Below are positions 1 to 11,526 of a DNA stretch of 64,000 bases, piece after piece. This DNA is from Tamarix chinensis (Eukaryota; Streptophyta; Magnoliopsida; Caryophyllales; Tamaricaceae): NCBI GenBank assembly GCA_030549775.1, contig CM060176.1, positions 96,587,815 through 96,651,814 on the forward strand, in the 5' to 3' direction. Under the pieces are notes generated by a model. The model saw only the letters and a program-made list of their open reading frames with translations. It did not search any database and was not told the DNA's origin. The position numbers and the translations under genes are program-made. Numbering within the stretch: position 1 is the first letter of the stretch; each line of letters opens with the position of its first letter.

Positions 1-2
1 AG

Positions 3-152
3 AAGCATACTCAGGCTAGAGCAATAGCAGTGGCTTCCACTATTTACCATATAACATGGGCTGCTAAGAACAGAACTAAATTTGAAGGACTTGCTTTTGA
101 ATGTGAAGCTATTATTGTGAAGACTAAACTCAGTGTTTATAGGTCCTGCTGA
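3..152 (+). pseudogene. LINE (non-LTR retrotransposon) ORF2 C-terminal remnant
   Basis: An open frame enters from the window edge and ends at a TGA at 150-152. It encodes about 49 residues containing STIYHITWAAKNRTKFEG and then a segment with IIVKTKLSVYR. This pattern (tyrosine-histidine-x-x-tryptophan, an asparagine-arginine pair, then an isoleucine-lysine helix ending in valine-tyrosine-arginine) resembles the C-terminus of plant LINE ORF2 proteins, downstream of reverse transcriptase in the zf-RVT-like region. The upstream part lies outside the window. No poly(A) tail or target-site duplication could be placed. The assignment rests on pattern memory only. Confidence 0.45.
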
Positions 153-273
153 GTAACTACCAGCAGGACCTGATAAACTTTGGGGAGTAATCTCCTCTTC
201 TCTTTGATTGCTTAGCTCATCTTGAACAGTTTCAACTTCATTTTTGGGTAGGAGGCAGTATGGGGTAAATGGG

Positions 274-891
274 TAATGTTACGGGTTATTCATGTGATCC
301 AATATTTGTTGATCCGATATAGTAATGAGCTCAATTTAATCCGAAAAAAGAAATAACCAATTTAATCAATGAAAAGTCAAATAAAATTGAATTTCTGATA
401 TAACAAATACAAATAATATGTAAATGTGTATATTTAATGTAAGATTATTAACATTAACCCTTTGTTAACATATAAAATAACGAAATATTATTTATATATT
501 TTTTTTAAAAAGTTATATAATTACTATAGTAACTATACAATCCTTTGATAACCATTATAATATAAAATCTAATTCAATTGTTATTTTCTAAAATTCATTC
601 ATTTTTTTGGCTTTGAAGTTTGACAGCACAACCACACACTTTTTCAAGATAACATAAAACACTCATACGAATATGTAGATAAATATGATCCAACTTTCGG
701 TCCTCATTTCTAAATATTTTATTATAAAAGCTTTAAAATTGATTAATTAGAACACTCATACAAAAACTGAATATATATTTGATCCGATCAATATCTGACC
801 TGTAGATATCCAAATTTTCAGATATTCAATTTAATTGGCGGGATCAAATATCCAATATGACGGTTACGGTTATCATTGTTTGAACACCCTA
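274..891. mobile_element. Probable hAT-type MITE
   Basis: The right end reads as TAGGGTGTTCAAAC on the complementary strand, which is hAT-like. It is followed by TAAATGGT (892-899). A near match, TAAATGGG, lies at 266-273 and would be a 7/8 target-site duplication. About 45 bp inside each end is an imperfect inverted match including GATCCAATATTTG against ATTGGATATTTGATCC. The left end lacks the outermost ~12 bp seen on the right, so it is probably damaged. There is no coding capacity. The interior is very AT-rich. Confidence 0.4.
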
Positions 892-1362
892 TAAATGGTA
901 AATATACCTTATATGCATACGGGTACGTCTAAATTAACCCATTATTATCTTTTGATCTATATATATATATTTACTTTAAAAAAAATTAATACCAGCAATT
1001 ATATACTCCTTATGTTCCAACATTTAAATCCTTTGCAAATTCTGGAGACATCTTATATATATACTTAAAAAATTAATCAGAGTTTGAAGAAATTTTTCGC
1101 TAATTAATGAAAGAAAGAGTATTGTTAATAGCTGACAAACAAGACACAGATAGTGCTAACAAGCTGTGAAGCCCGAAAACGCCCCCGAGGTACCGTCTCC
1201 TGTGCCAGAAACGTCCCTTTACTGTTTTCCATCCCAGACACTTTTCGGTCTAAGAATTGGTACCAAAAATGCCCGATTAATTTTTTAAAGGTTTTTTTAT
1301 TTTGTCAATAATTTACATCAACTAAGGTAAATAGTCATTTTGGGATTTTTTTTTAATTTTTT

Positions 1363-1399
1363 TCTCCTAATTTTAGAAGATTTGGTCTATTTTTTTAAA

Positions 1400-1457
<58 letters not shown>

Positions 1458-2115
1458 ATTTTTATCATTTACTTCCATTTCTATTTTCTAAATTTTTAAT
1501 AAATGATTCATTTCCCCCTTCTGATTAAATTTTTTATTTTTTTATTTTATTAATGATTTACTTTTTTCTCCTAATTTTAAAAGATTTGATTAATTTTTTA
1601 AAATATATATAATACATGTATATATATAATTTTTTTTAATGTTTTCTTCCATCACCGTTTTGTAAAATTTTAAGTAATGATCCATCTTTTTCCGTCCTCC
1701 CTTTCTACGTTCCCACCCCGTCCAGCACTGCTGACAAGTACTGATGCACAGGGACGGCAGTCAGGTGCCGTCCTCCGTCCCGAAAATATTTCCTCCTCTA
1801 AAAATATTTTGAAATTAAAAATTATATTAAAATTATTTAATTAATTTTTTTATTAAAAAATATTATTTAATTAATTTTTTATTAAAAAATAATTCTTAAT
1901 AATTAAAATTAACTAATATAAGTAATAATTTTAAAAAAAATATATTTTTCTCTCTTAATTTTAATAATTTAATCTATTTTTAAAAAAAAAATATATATAT
2001 ATATATATATAATATGCATACATATATAATTTTTTTTATATTTTCTGCCCTCTCCGTTTCCTAAATTTTTAATAAATAACATTTTCGCGTTTTATTTCTC
2101 TCCGTTTCCCGTCCC
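1363..2115. repeat. Three diverged direct repeats with TA microsatellites
   Basis: Three blocks share the same order: a CTCCTAATTTTAGAAGATTT-like start, a run of T and A, a TA tract, a segment like TTCCATCACCGTTTT, AATTTTTAATAAATGA, and (copies 2 and 3) a CCGTCC/CCCGTCCCC-rich tail. They lie at about 1363-1540, 1563-1760 and 1949-2150. Copies 2 and 3 both continue into ACTGCTGACAAGTA. Pure TA runs occupy 1403-1452 and 1990-2011. No gene is seen between 892 and 3000 apart from these repeats. Confidence 0.5.
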
Positions 2116-3002
2116 CGACCCCGTCCCCGTTCAACACTGCTGACAAGTAGTGATACTTGACTCTCTGAAGTTTATAAAAGGGACAACCACTAATGAGTAA
2201 TGGCCATTGGCCAATGGGCTGCATAGCAAAGTCCTGCACCATTTAATTGTTTGAAGTCGACAGTTGTGGCGCCGACTGCAGCAGAGAAAAGCCTGAGACA
2301 CAAAAGTGTATGCATTTGCCACTGTAGAGTCCAATTAAAGTAGATGATGTCATTTCCAATAACTATAGCATTCGAGCCAACTTTTTATTGGGTCCCAGCT
2401 ACAAGGCCATAGCACCAGTAAGATAATTAACAACAATTTTTCCCCTTTTTTCTGAAAAAAAGGCGCCAAAACAACCCCCTAATTTTGCTAGTTCATGCAA
2501 AATCAAGCTAAAATTTTCGGATAAATTTAATAGAGTTCCTTGACATTTGACCTCGATTTACTTTCATGTGTCATGTGTTTGAAAGAATCTCATTTAGATA
2601 TAATAAATTTTAATTTTTTATTTTATTTTAGTACTATTTTATTAATGTTTTCAATTCCATACGTCTTAAATGGTTATTTTTTTAATATAGATTTTTTTTT
2701 TTAAATATGAGCTGAAACGAATAGAATGTTTTAACTTTTTTTTTTTGAATTTCCCAGAATTTTTTAGAAGTACCACCAAGAAAATGTTACAACATTCAAA
2801 AAAAAAATCTAAAAGACTCTAAAAAAATTTGAAAGAATAAGTTAAAATATTCGGAATTTTTAATTCACGTTAAGAAATATCAAATATTAGAAAATTTATT
2901 ATTTCATTTATATAAAACTGAAAACATTAGTAAGGCGAAACTAAAATAAAATAATAAATTAAAAAGTACTTTAATGGGATTTTTAAAATATATGATATCT
3001 AA

Positions 3003-3595
3003 GAGCCTCCACAACGGAGGGTAAAAAATTTTGTTGCGCCTGTTGCTTCGGCGCAACACGCTACAACAACGGGGCAACAGGGTGGCAACGGGAGCAATAA
3101 TATGTGTCGGGCGCAATTTTGTGCGCCGACGCAAAAATAATTCATACTGCATTTTATTAATATTTTAACAATAAATAATAAAAATTTTACAACAATTATT
3201 TGATCAATAAAAATAAAAATAAAATTATTAAAATATTAATTTTTATTTTAATATTTAATATTAGTATTATACAAATATTATCAAGAAGATACTTAATTTT
3301 GTAATTAATTAAAATGATAAAAATATATTAATATATGTAAAAAAAATTATATCATTTTATTAAATTTAAAAAATTATGTTTTTAATAATAAAAATTAGCA
3401 TTTAATTAATAATATTATTAATTAAATAAATATTTTAGTTGTTTATATTGGGGTATAGATTGATAAGATAGTATATTTTAATATTATATTATTGAGCCTT
3501 TGTTGTTTAGTTAAAGTTTAAAAGAGATAAAAAAATTATTTTTTAATTTTAAAAGATGTATTAATTTTTTTTTTACTTCTTTATTGTGGATGTTC
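3003..3595. mobile_element. PIF/Harbinger (Tourist-like) MITE
   Basis: The left terminus GAGCCTCCACAACGGAG and the reverse complement of the right terminus, GAACATCCACAATAAAG, match at 13 of 17 positions. Both are flanked by the trinucleotide TAA (3000-3002 and 3596-3598), the TWA-type duplication of PIF/Harbinger elements. The 593-bp element has no open reading frame. The first 130 bp is GC-rich with repeated GCGCAAC/GGCAAC motifs that form two hairpins: GTTGCGCC with GGCGCAAC (3033-3057) and a longer one at 3106-3130. The remainder is AT-rich. It would lie within the LRR kinase intron if that gene continues leftward. Confidence 0.75.
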
Positions 3596-4244
3596 TAAGT
3601 CAAATCATGTCAAATGTCATATCATCCACTTGGAATTTATCCAAAAAAATTATCAGAAAATCACCCACCAAAACCTTCTATTATTATACCACCCCTAGGG
3701 ACTAAACCCAACTGTATCAACTATTATTATAATATATCTTTTTTCTTAATCAGTCATAACTATGTTACTATAAATCTTCGTATCTTTCACCCTCACCACA
3801 TGTACAGTTAATCTAACATCATTATCCGTAAGCTTAAGTATTATTATCCAAACCTATCACCATTTCTTCCTCGCAACTAAAATCTAAATTTTAAAACGTT
3901 TCGACATTTTCTGCAACATACATCTTAAAAAAACAATGAAAACCAAGTCTCCGTAAAAATAAATAAATAAATAAAGCTCAAGCTGTAGAAACGAATTAAT
4001 GTATTCAAGTCACTACTAACTACAACAAGTAGAATTTGTCCGATTCTCTCTAGTTGTCAGAATTTAGGGGCACATGAATTTACCTGCCCATTAGTATCAC
4101 TACCCGCCTACAGGCTGCTAACTAATGTCCAATGCCTACAGCCTACACCTCCGTCAAAACAAACTACAAGGCCCTGACATTTATTCGCCAGCAACGGTAA
4201 TAATTCACGAGTTAAAAAATATAGACAGAGAGCGACGGTGTTAC
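3596..4244. other. Noncoding: putative kinase intron start or 3' flank
   Basis: This stretch follows the predicted splice donor of the minus-strand LRR kinase exon. No kinase catalytic-loop, DFG or APE coding could be found here on the minus strand, or anywhere to the left edge of the window. The continuous frame past the donor (down to 4108) adds about 44 residues that do not resemble a kinase, so it is treated as intron read-through. Confidence 0.5.
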
Positions 4245-5679
4245 CATGCAACGCGGTGTAGAGGCTCCCGTTACGGATGAAGTCAGATACGAGCAACTTC
4301 TCGTCTTTGGCATAATAGTAAGCCCTCAGCCGTACGATGTTCTGATGCTGGACCCTCCCGATCGCTTCCACTTCCGACTCAAACTCCTTGAACCTCCACG
4401 CCGCATCATCCGCTTCGCTCAACCTCCTCACGGCGACCGCCATACCGCCCCCAGCACCGGCTAGAGCGGCACCTGATCCTTTCCCTCCTCCGACCATCAC
4501 CACCACTCGGTACACTATCCCACTCCTGCTCTTTCCCACCACATACGCCGACGCCCTCAACAAATCCTCTAACTCCAACCCGAATCCCTCCTCGTCGACC
4601 ACCACGAACTTACCCTTCTGCCCCTCGTCGCCACGACCGCTGTAGCCCCCTCCGTCCACGGACTCCGCCCCTTCGTCCCCCTTCGCCCACGCTTCTTCCT
4701 TCTGCCCCGTCTTTTCCTCGTCGGACCTGCCCCGTCTTCTCCCCTTCCTAATTACCCATATGAAGCTCACTAGCCCCCCCGCCGCGACGATCGCGATGAC
4801 GCCCGAAACCAACGTTACCGATACCCGACCATTCCGACCCGATTTCGTACCAGAACCATCGGCGTTTCCTGGCAGCGTCGGATTGTCGTTCGAGTTCCTT
4901 GTACCCCCCGCGTCATTTCCTGGGGATGAGGGAATATTTGGATTTTTAGCTTCCGGGCACTGTGTGCTCAGCGGGAACCCGCATAAGCTAGGGTTTCCGG
5001 CGAATGCAGTGGGTCCCTGATTCAGCAACGACCCTACCTGGGGAATCTTTCCGGTGAGGTTATTATGCCTAAGGTCCAAGCTAACCATCACCGGAAAATT
5101 CCCGTACTCAACCGGCACCACGCCGGAGAGCTCATTGTACGATAAGTTGAGCGTCCCGGTCAGGTGCGTCAGCTGGATGAGCTCGACTGGGAGCGTACCG
5201 TTAAGAAGATTGGAAGAAAGATCCAAGAACGAGAGATTCTTGAGGTTTTTGATCTGGGGAGGAATTGGACCGGCGAAGGAGTTGTGGGAGAGGTCCAGAG
5301 ATACGAGAGCGGTGGCATTGAAGAGATTAATTGGTATGGGCTTGGAGAAGTTGTTTCCGGCGAGGGATAGGCGGCGGAGAGAGAGGATGGCGCCGAGCTC
5401 TGACGGAATGTAGCCGGTTAGCCTCTTGTTGGGAAGAACGAGGTCGGTAACTCGGTTGAAAGTGCAACGGACTCCAACCCAGTTACATGGGGTTATGTCG
5501 GAGTCGGACCAGGTGGAAAGAAAGCGAGTGGGATCGGACGTGATGGCTGATTTAAGGGCGAGGAGAGAGAGGCCGTCGGAGTTGAGGGAGGAGCAGAGGG
5601 AGGGTAAGACGAAGAGGAAACAGAGGAATGCTGAGATGAGGTTACAGGGTAGTAGAACTGTAGTAGTCTTCGTCTTCAT
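4245..5679 (-). CDS. LRR receptor-like kinase (ZAR1-like, LRR-III type), exon 1 only
   Basis: The first 479 codons encode a signal peptide (residues 1-31) and an LRR N-terminal cap starting at SLNSDGLSLLALKSAI with CNWVGVRC at 65-72. About five leucine-rich repeats follow (75-220), then a Ser/Asn/Gly-rich juxtamembrane stretch and a transmembrane helix (286-310) with basic stop-transfer residues. A kinase N-lobe begins at LEDLLRASAYVVGKS (~370). The family acts at the plasma membrane in signalling; ZAR1 itself is linked to zygote division, but orthology is not shown here. The glycine loop reads GKSRSGIVY, with Arg where the middle glycine is expected. The VAIK lysine position is Arg (VAVRRL), which I believe is shared by ZAR1-type proteins. 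At residue 479 the frame meets a G|GTAAC splice donor (minus strand, 4244-4243). The remaining kinase domain is not in the window, so the gene is either truncated or has an intron of more than 4.2 kb. ATG at 5677-5679 gives a complete signal peptide. Confidence 0.85.
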
Positions 5680-5943
5680 GATGGTAGAAAATCTTTAAGC
5701 GGTAGTGTTTGTTAGCATTATCGTCTGCAATGAGGGGTTGCAGAGGTGGACGAAGGTAGAGAAGAAACCAGAGTCTGGTTACGGCAATATCGCTTCGGGC
5801 ATTTGTTTTGTTTGGAGATTCCAAGCAACGGAAATTACTGAATCGGTACCATACAAAGAAGGGGACGAGAAAGAAGCATTTTGGATTTGAACGCATGCTG
5901 ATATCGAGGCTTGGACTTCAATTGAACGTGGTTCAAAAGTTGC
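5680..5943. other. 5' flank of the LRR kinase gene
   Basis: Upstream of the minus-strand start codon. Several short open frames cross here but none resembles a known protein. Promoter elements could not be assigned with confidence. Confidence 0.4.
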
Positions 5944-6021
5944 CAAATGTACTTTAATGCCCCCCGATCCTGGCGGAGACAAATCTCTTTCAAATGTACT
6001 TTAATGCCCCCCAGGCCTGGC
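5944..6021. repeat. Short direct duplication, 47-bp period
   Basis: CAAATGTACTTTAATGCCCC at 5944 recurs at 5991, followed in both by CC then a GATCCTGGC or AGGCCTGGC variant. Two copies only. Confidence 0.8.
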
Positions 6022-7354
6022 TCCTAAGGTTTTCAAAAGTACCCGAGCCCTTCTTGGTAAATGTCCATTTTCCATATTATTTAAATATTTTTATTTTATG
6101 TGGTTTGTTTTTTATTATATTTTTATTCATATTATCTATTTCATATTATTACCTCATAAATAAATAATATTATCTTTTATTACGTATTTAAATTATTTTA
6201 TACTATTAATAATAATATTTATTATTATTTTTAAGAATTATTAATTTTTAAGAATTATCACCTATTAATAATTATGTATTATTTATTAATTAATTATTAA
6301 TAATTAGTATTACTTATTAATATTACTTCTATCATCGATATACGTGTGTTTCACCTAGTTCATAATAGATGTAAGGTTGGTCATAAAAATTAACAACAAA
6401 AGAGAATTAATAATACAAAGTAAAACACTTTATGGATTATCACAATCTTGATATATGGGTACAAGCTAAATCAAATCGACTATAACTAAAAGTATAAAAT
6501 TTCAATACACAACAAAACACGAGAAGTCTCACTGTTCAACTCATCTCAAAGTTGTAGAGGTAGTCTAAATACTTGCACCAAAGTAGCTAAAAATGATATA
6601 TTTGGTACAAAATTACTAAGTAAATACACCCAACCCATAACAAATAGCATGCTCATCAAATCATAATAACATGCAATAACAACATAGTAAAACCTAACAT
6701 GACATACATCTAAGCCACTCAGCCACTATAATAGATAATAAATCCCAAGGCATGCTCCTACTTTCAAAGTCATCTTAATATGTTTGAACCCTAGCATGCT
6801 CAAATCACATCGTACTCACACAGCACAATATAACAAGCTCATGAGTAAACTCAGTGTTGTATATGTAGTAACATACGATAATACCAATCATCTCGAGCAA
6901 TCTAGTAATATCCAGAGACACTACACATGATGTCTCCTACCAAAACAACAAGTCACATGAATAATACCTATAAAGGTATAATGAATCCTTTGACCTAAAG
7001 GCCTTTAACACTTGGGTGCCCAATCGAGGCACGAAATGCCTACCCGACTCAAATCATCTCTCATTTTACATGATTAATATTTGAACGCAATCAAGGAACC
7101 CAATATCTAATAATAATACTTACTTCCAAGTTCTCTTAGCACGAAGAAGGCACACAAAATACTCACTTTCTAGCTCTTTTGGCATGGAAGAAAAAGTTAC
7201 AACAATCGACTACACGTGAAAGGCTAGGTTATAGGTTCGGCAACAAGCCATAACCCCCACAGCGCACAACTAATTCATTTTCAATTTAGCCCATTAATTC
7301 AAATTATTAAAGGTGAATATGTAGTTAGCTAAAAGTTATTGAAGGTTATCCTTG
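6022..7354 (-). other. AT-rich DNA, probable decayed long-LTR remnant, left part
   Basis: No gene is seen. From about 6400 the composition and motifs resemble the reverse-oriented 3' half of the long LTRs elsewhere in this window. Examples are GAGTAAACTCAGT at about 6843, comparable to the ACTCAGTAC region of those LTRs, and CCACTATAATAGATAAT near 6723, comparable to their CCACTATTATCATCCGG motifs. No termini or target-site duplication were found, so the call is tentative. A CACTA MITE interrupts it. Confidence 0.3.
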
Positions 7355-7707
7355 CACAACAAGAAAAGTAAGTTTGGCCAATGATTTCTATGATAATAAA
7401 GCAAAAAAAAATAGGATTTGTTGCCCTTGGTCATGTTTTGGGCAACGAAAACATATGGTTGCCCTTCTTTGGTCTAGGGCAACAAATTTTTATAATCATT
7501 GCCCTTGTTGCCATGGAGAAAATACGGGGTAACAAAAATATTTTATGTCGTCCATAGTTAGTTTTGGGCTACGATATTATTTTATGTTGCACAAAAAGAG
7601 GTTTAGGACAATAAAATTTGTTTTTCGTAGCCCTGATCAAGGGCAACAAGCTTTTTTTTCTTGGGTGACGAAATATTGTGTTGCCCAAAGTATTATTTCT
7701 TGTTGTG
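7355..7707. mobile_element. CACTA-superfamily MITE
   Basis: Termini are CACAACAAGAAAAGTA on the left and, in reverse complement, CACAACAAGAAATAATAC on the right. The first 12 bases match perfectly, and the ends are a variant of the CACTACAAGAAA ends of plant CACTA elements. The flanks are TTG (7352-7354) and TTG (7708-7710), the expected 3-bp duplication. Inside are many copies of GGGCAAC and TTGCCC in both orientations, as expected of subterminal transposase-binding repeats. At 353 bp with no coding, it is non-autonomous. Confidence 0.78.
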
Positions 7708-7710
7708 TTG

Positions 7711-8477
7711 GCACATCTTACTCCACACTTAAATGAATTTAATTCTCCAAAACATATTAGAAAGATCACATACTACAGAATCACCACTCTAGGCTAGAAG
7801 GCCTCAAAAGGGCTAACGGATGAAATCTAAGATATAATAAAGTTAACCACCATAAAATAAGGTTGTACGCTAAAACCAACACCAAAACCAAACTAGTACT
7901 TAAGCCTAAATCTAAAACCCAACCATTAATAAAGGCGCACAAGCTAAAACAATAAACCAAGTGCATATAAGCCAAATTGGGATCAAATAATATGCAATCG
8001 AGTACAACCACTTTAATCCAAAAAATACTTTAAAGCACGGAGAATCGCATTTGACGACATAAAATACCAAACCAATGGTGAAAAACAACCTAGAACACCA
8101 AAATAAATCAAGTTATAGTTTTTATAAAATAATACTATTCACTGAGAAAAAGTCAAAGTCAGAATTTGACTAATATTTTCTTCTATAACCAATTTCAATC
8201 CCAAAAGACCATATGCGGGTCAAAATATTCGACATATTTGGGTTAGAAATTGTAAAACCATGCTATATACCTTTTTTCTTATATAAAAGATCGCTATTCA
8301 CAAAATAAAAAGATGTAAAATTAAAGATTGTGTAAAAGTCAATGGAGAAAACTCAAAGTCAAGGTCATGGTTTAACTTTTACCATTTACATATTCATCAT
8401 TTTACCATTTTAAGTTTAATTTGGTTATTTTACGCCTAATCATGATTAAAGCATACTTAACCCTACTAAAAATGATT
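7711..8477. other. AT-rich DNA, continuation of the decayed repeat
   Basis: Sequence resuming after the CACTA MITE. No gene seen. Probably the same remnant as 6022-7354. Confidence 0.3.
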
Positions 8478-9730
8478 TGTAACACTCCTAATTTCCTAAC
8501 CTAATCCATGTTAGTTTTGGCACCCCTTATTGTATTACCCCATTCTTAACTAGCCATAATTATGTTTACTAATATGAAAGTGTATTATTTTATGTGTAAT
8601 TAATTACATACATAATTGTAAAAAATTTTACGACTTTAATATTATTCTGGGTGAATATATAATAATGGGGATTTTGCGACTAAATGTACTTTTCTTATAA
8701 AATACTATTAATGTATATTAACTTTTAAGATTCACCTTGCAAAATATTCTTATAAAATTTTATTTGAGTCCTAAGTTGGTTGAAATGTAAATATCAAAAT
8801 TTTGGTTTGATTTTATTTATATTTGCTATCCATTTTGAATTATATATGCAAAATATATAATTAAGGTATGACAGATAAAGTTCATATAAAATGTGTGTTA
8901 AAAATTATGAAAAAATATATTCAAGTTGGTCATAAGTAAATAGGAGGATTTTGAATTTTTAGTAATTTTAAGAGTAGTTTTGGTGTTTATTTCTGTAATT
9001 ACCTTATAAGCTTGTTAATTCACCATCATGTCAATATTGTATACATCAAACCTTGTTTTAAATTTATGAAAATCTACATGCGAGTTTAAAATATTATTTT
9101 AAGGGTTCATAAAATATTTCATCTTTATCGATCTTTCTACCTCTAAAAATATTTCATAAGTATTAAAATTACTTTTCATCCACGAAATTCCTTCTCAAAA
9201 CTTCCATGATGAGATTTTGTATTAAGTTGACCACTGTCTTATTTATTCAACCAAAATTTGAGCCAAAGTCAATTTTATTACATTTTCTCTATATGTTAGT
9301 CATGTCTTTTGGCTTTTCTTGCACTTAGGCTTCTTCACTTGCATTCCTATAATTAAGTCTAATCTTGTACCTAAACAACATCTCCTCCCCCATACCTTGG
9401 TTGATTTCTTGGATTTCATAAACTCATTCAATCTAAATACACTCCTCCACCCGACACACTTCACCATCTCGTACTTAGTTATTCAAGTATTGAACAAGCT
9501 ACCTCTCTTCCTCTCATGGATTCAAATTTTTGTTCCTACGTCCCCTATTTATAACCCAATTATCTTACTTTATTTTTATTTATCATTTCTCTCATTTACT
9601 TCTCCTGGTAACTTCGACCCTTCTCTTTATTTTAGTTATAAGGATTTTATACTTCCAAATCTCGAAGGCTTAAATGTCTCATTTTTTTCTCCATACATTC
9701 ATATTCTCTACTTTTTTAAAAAATAATTTG
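8478..9730 (+). mobile_element. Probable 5' fragment of a long LTR
   Basis: Begins TGTAACACTCCTAATTTCC, like the starts of the complete long LTRs in this window. It continues AT-rich, then gives way to a pyrimidine-rich stretch (about 9310-9720), the same order of parts as in the A, B and C LTRs. No matching 3' terminus was found. The 135-codon open frame at 9319-9726 lies in the pyrimidine-rich part and is not considered a gene. Confidence 0.35.
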
Positions 9731-11083
9731 AGGACCGAATTTTTTTCTCCATATATAATTTGATATTTTAAAAAAAAAAATGAATGGTTAGTATTTTTCT
9801 TGAATAATTAGAATGCCTCATATTTATTTTTTCAGCAAATTAAGAACCATTCTCATTCCATCAAAATATCAATTAAATATTCAAATTTTCTATGTGCATC
9901 ATCAAGATATAGGCATCTAAATACTCATTCACGTGAAATACTCTTCTATGCCTATGTAAATGTGGCAAATGATAGTCCACGTTAGCAAATATTTGCGGAA
10001 ATTTAAGTTGTTGTTGTCGCATGCGTGCAACTATGCGATCTTAGTAACAATCGGTCTACGGAAATTTAAGAAGGGTAATTATCCAAAAGCCTTTTAACTA
10101 AAATAGGGCGGGGAGAGGAGAATACGGTGAATACCCATTGCAGCAAAGCTCGGTCCATAAGCTTTGGCGCTGCGAAATAAATCTAGGATGGAGATTGGAG
10201 GAGGACGAAATTGGAACATAATAGTGATCGGTGTAGTTGGCGCACATATGCCAGGCAAGGCAATCATGAAGCAAAAAAAAAATATACACGCAGCATGTGA
10301 ATAACTTTCCATATTCCACTGAGTTGGCCGCGTAGGGGCACTGCTTTCTTTCGAAAGGACAAAATTCTTACAAGGTAAATAAATAAATAAATAAAAATAT
10401 TTTTTTTTTATTATACTTTTACGGTTTTACCTTTGCTGATGAATAAAATAATGCTATTGGTACTTTCTGTTTCACTGCTCGTTCATGTTCTCCACAGGCC
10501 ACACTGCATCATCCTAAATCATGACGAATCAATTTGGGCATCCCATGGTAAAGTACATAGATTCGAAATTTGTAAAACATCACCGGTAAATAGTAGGTAA
10601 TATATATAATCATAAATTACATAACCGTCCCCAAAATTACCTCCTTGCTGACAAAATACTCCCGATTCAGTGATAGCCAATTTTGGGTATAAGTGGCAAG
10701 GGGCTTACCTAATACAGGCACCAAATTTTCATTTATTATAAGTTAAGTACGTAATCAATTAAGCAAATGATCCGGCGGTGATTGGCTGATTGCTTAGTTG
10801 GAGTCGCCTTATGTACACGAGGATATTACGACGCCCAATTTTTCGGCCGTGCTGAACTTGTTTTTTTCTTCTTCTTCTTTTTGGCGGTTTTTGCCCTAGT
10901 CTTGGTTGGGCGAACACGTATGTCGTCCTTCGACAAATTAATATCTGATCTACAGTGATGCATACTAGATTTTGTCTGGCCTGTATTTTAACATTACTCT
11001 TATTTGTAAACAAGCACTATTTGATCAATTCCACGTCGTCTCAATTGAATAATGGATTTTAGTTAAATTTTGTATCATAGTCG
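9731..11083. other. Intergenic, no recognisable gene
   Basis: Mixed composition. A less AT-rich patch at 10090-10320 carries overlapping minus-strand frames of about 72 codons, and another patch lies at 10760-11013. Neither encodes anything I recognise. They may be decayed gene or transposon fragments. Confidence 0.4.
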
Positions 11084-11526
11084 TAGGGCTATGCAAAAAA
11101 TTCGACGCACGTCATATGAAAATTCGGTCATAACATATTCCGTTAAAACCGAAAGAGATACCCGATTCGAGTTTTGATCAATTATCTATATTTGGTATCA
11201 TATTTAGTTTATCAATATATGTTCTATATTTGAACTACATTATAGTGCATTTCGAAAGATATTCTATTTAGATGTGTAAAAGTGTATTATACCGTATTAA
11301 TACGTATTAAAATATATTATACTATATTTTGGATATATTATACTACATTATATAGCATGTTATCATATCGTAATATCCGCCCACCTGCAAATATATGCAC
11401 CTAACAGTTAATATATATGCATAATCGAATATTTTAAATAAATTCGGTATCCTATCTTTCTTTTTTTTAAATATCCAACCTATTTTAAGAGGCACGAAAC
11501 AAATATTTGATTTTGAACATCCCTGA
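11084..11526. mobile_element. Possible hAT-type MITE
   Basis: The left edge is TAGGGCTATGCAAAAAATTC. The right edge in reverse complement is CAGGGATGTTCAAAATCAAA. They share the AGGG-x-T-x-T-x-CAAAA pattern of many hAT-type MITEs. A clear 8-bp duplication was not found. The right-end motif also occurs in the second unit of the tandem duplication (near 12475), whereas the left end lies outside the duplicated block. Confidence 0.35.

Noticed and set aside
4108..4244. Continuation of the LRR kinase frame past residue 479
   Set aside because: The added residues do not look like a kinase and begin exactly at a GTAAC donor, so this is intron read-through.
9319..9726. 135-codon frame
   Set aside because: Pyrimidine-rich composition bias, no domain, and it sits in an LTR-like fragment.
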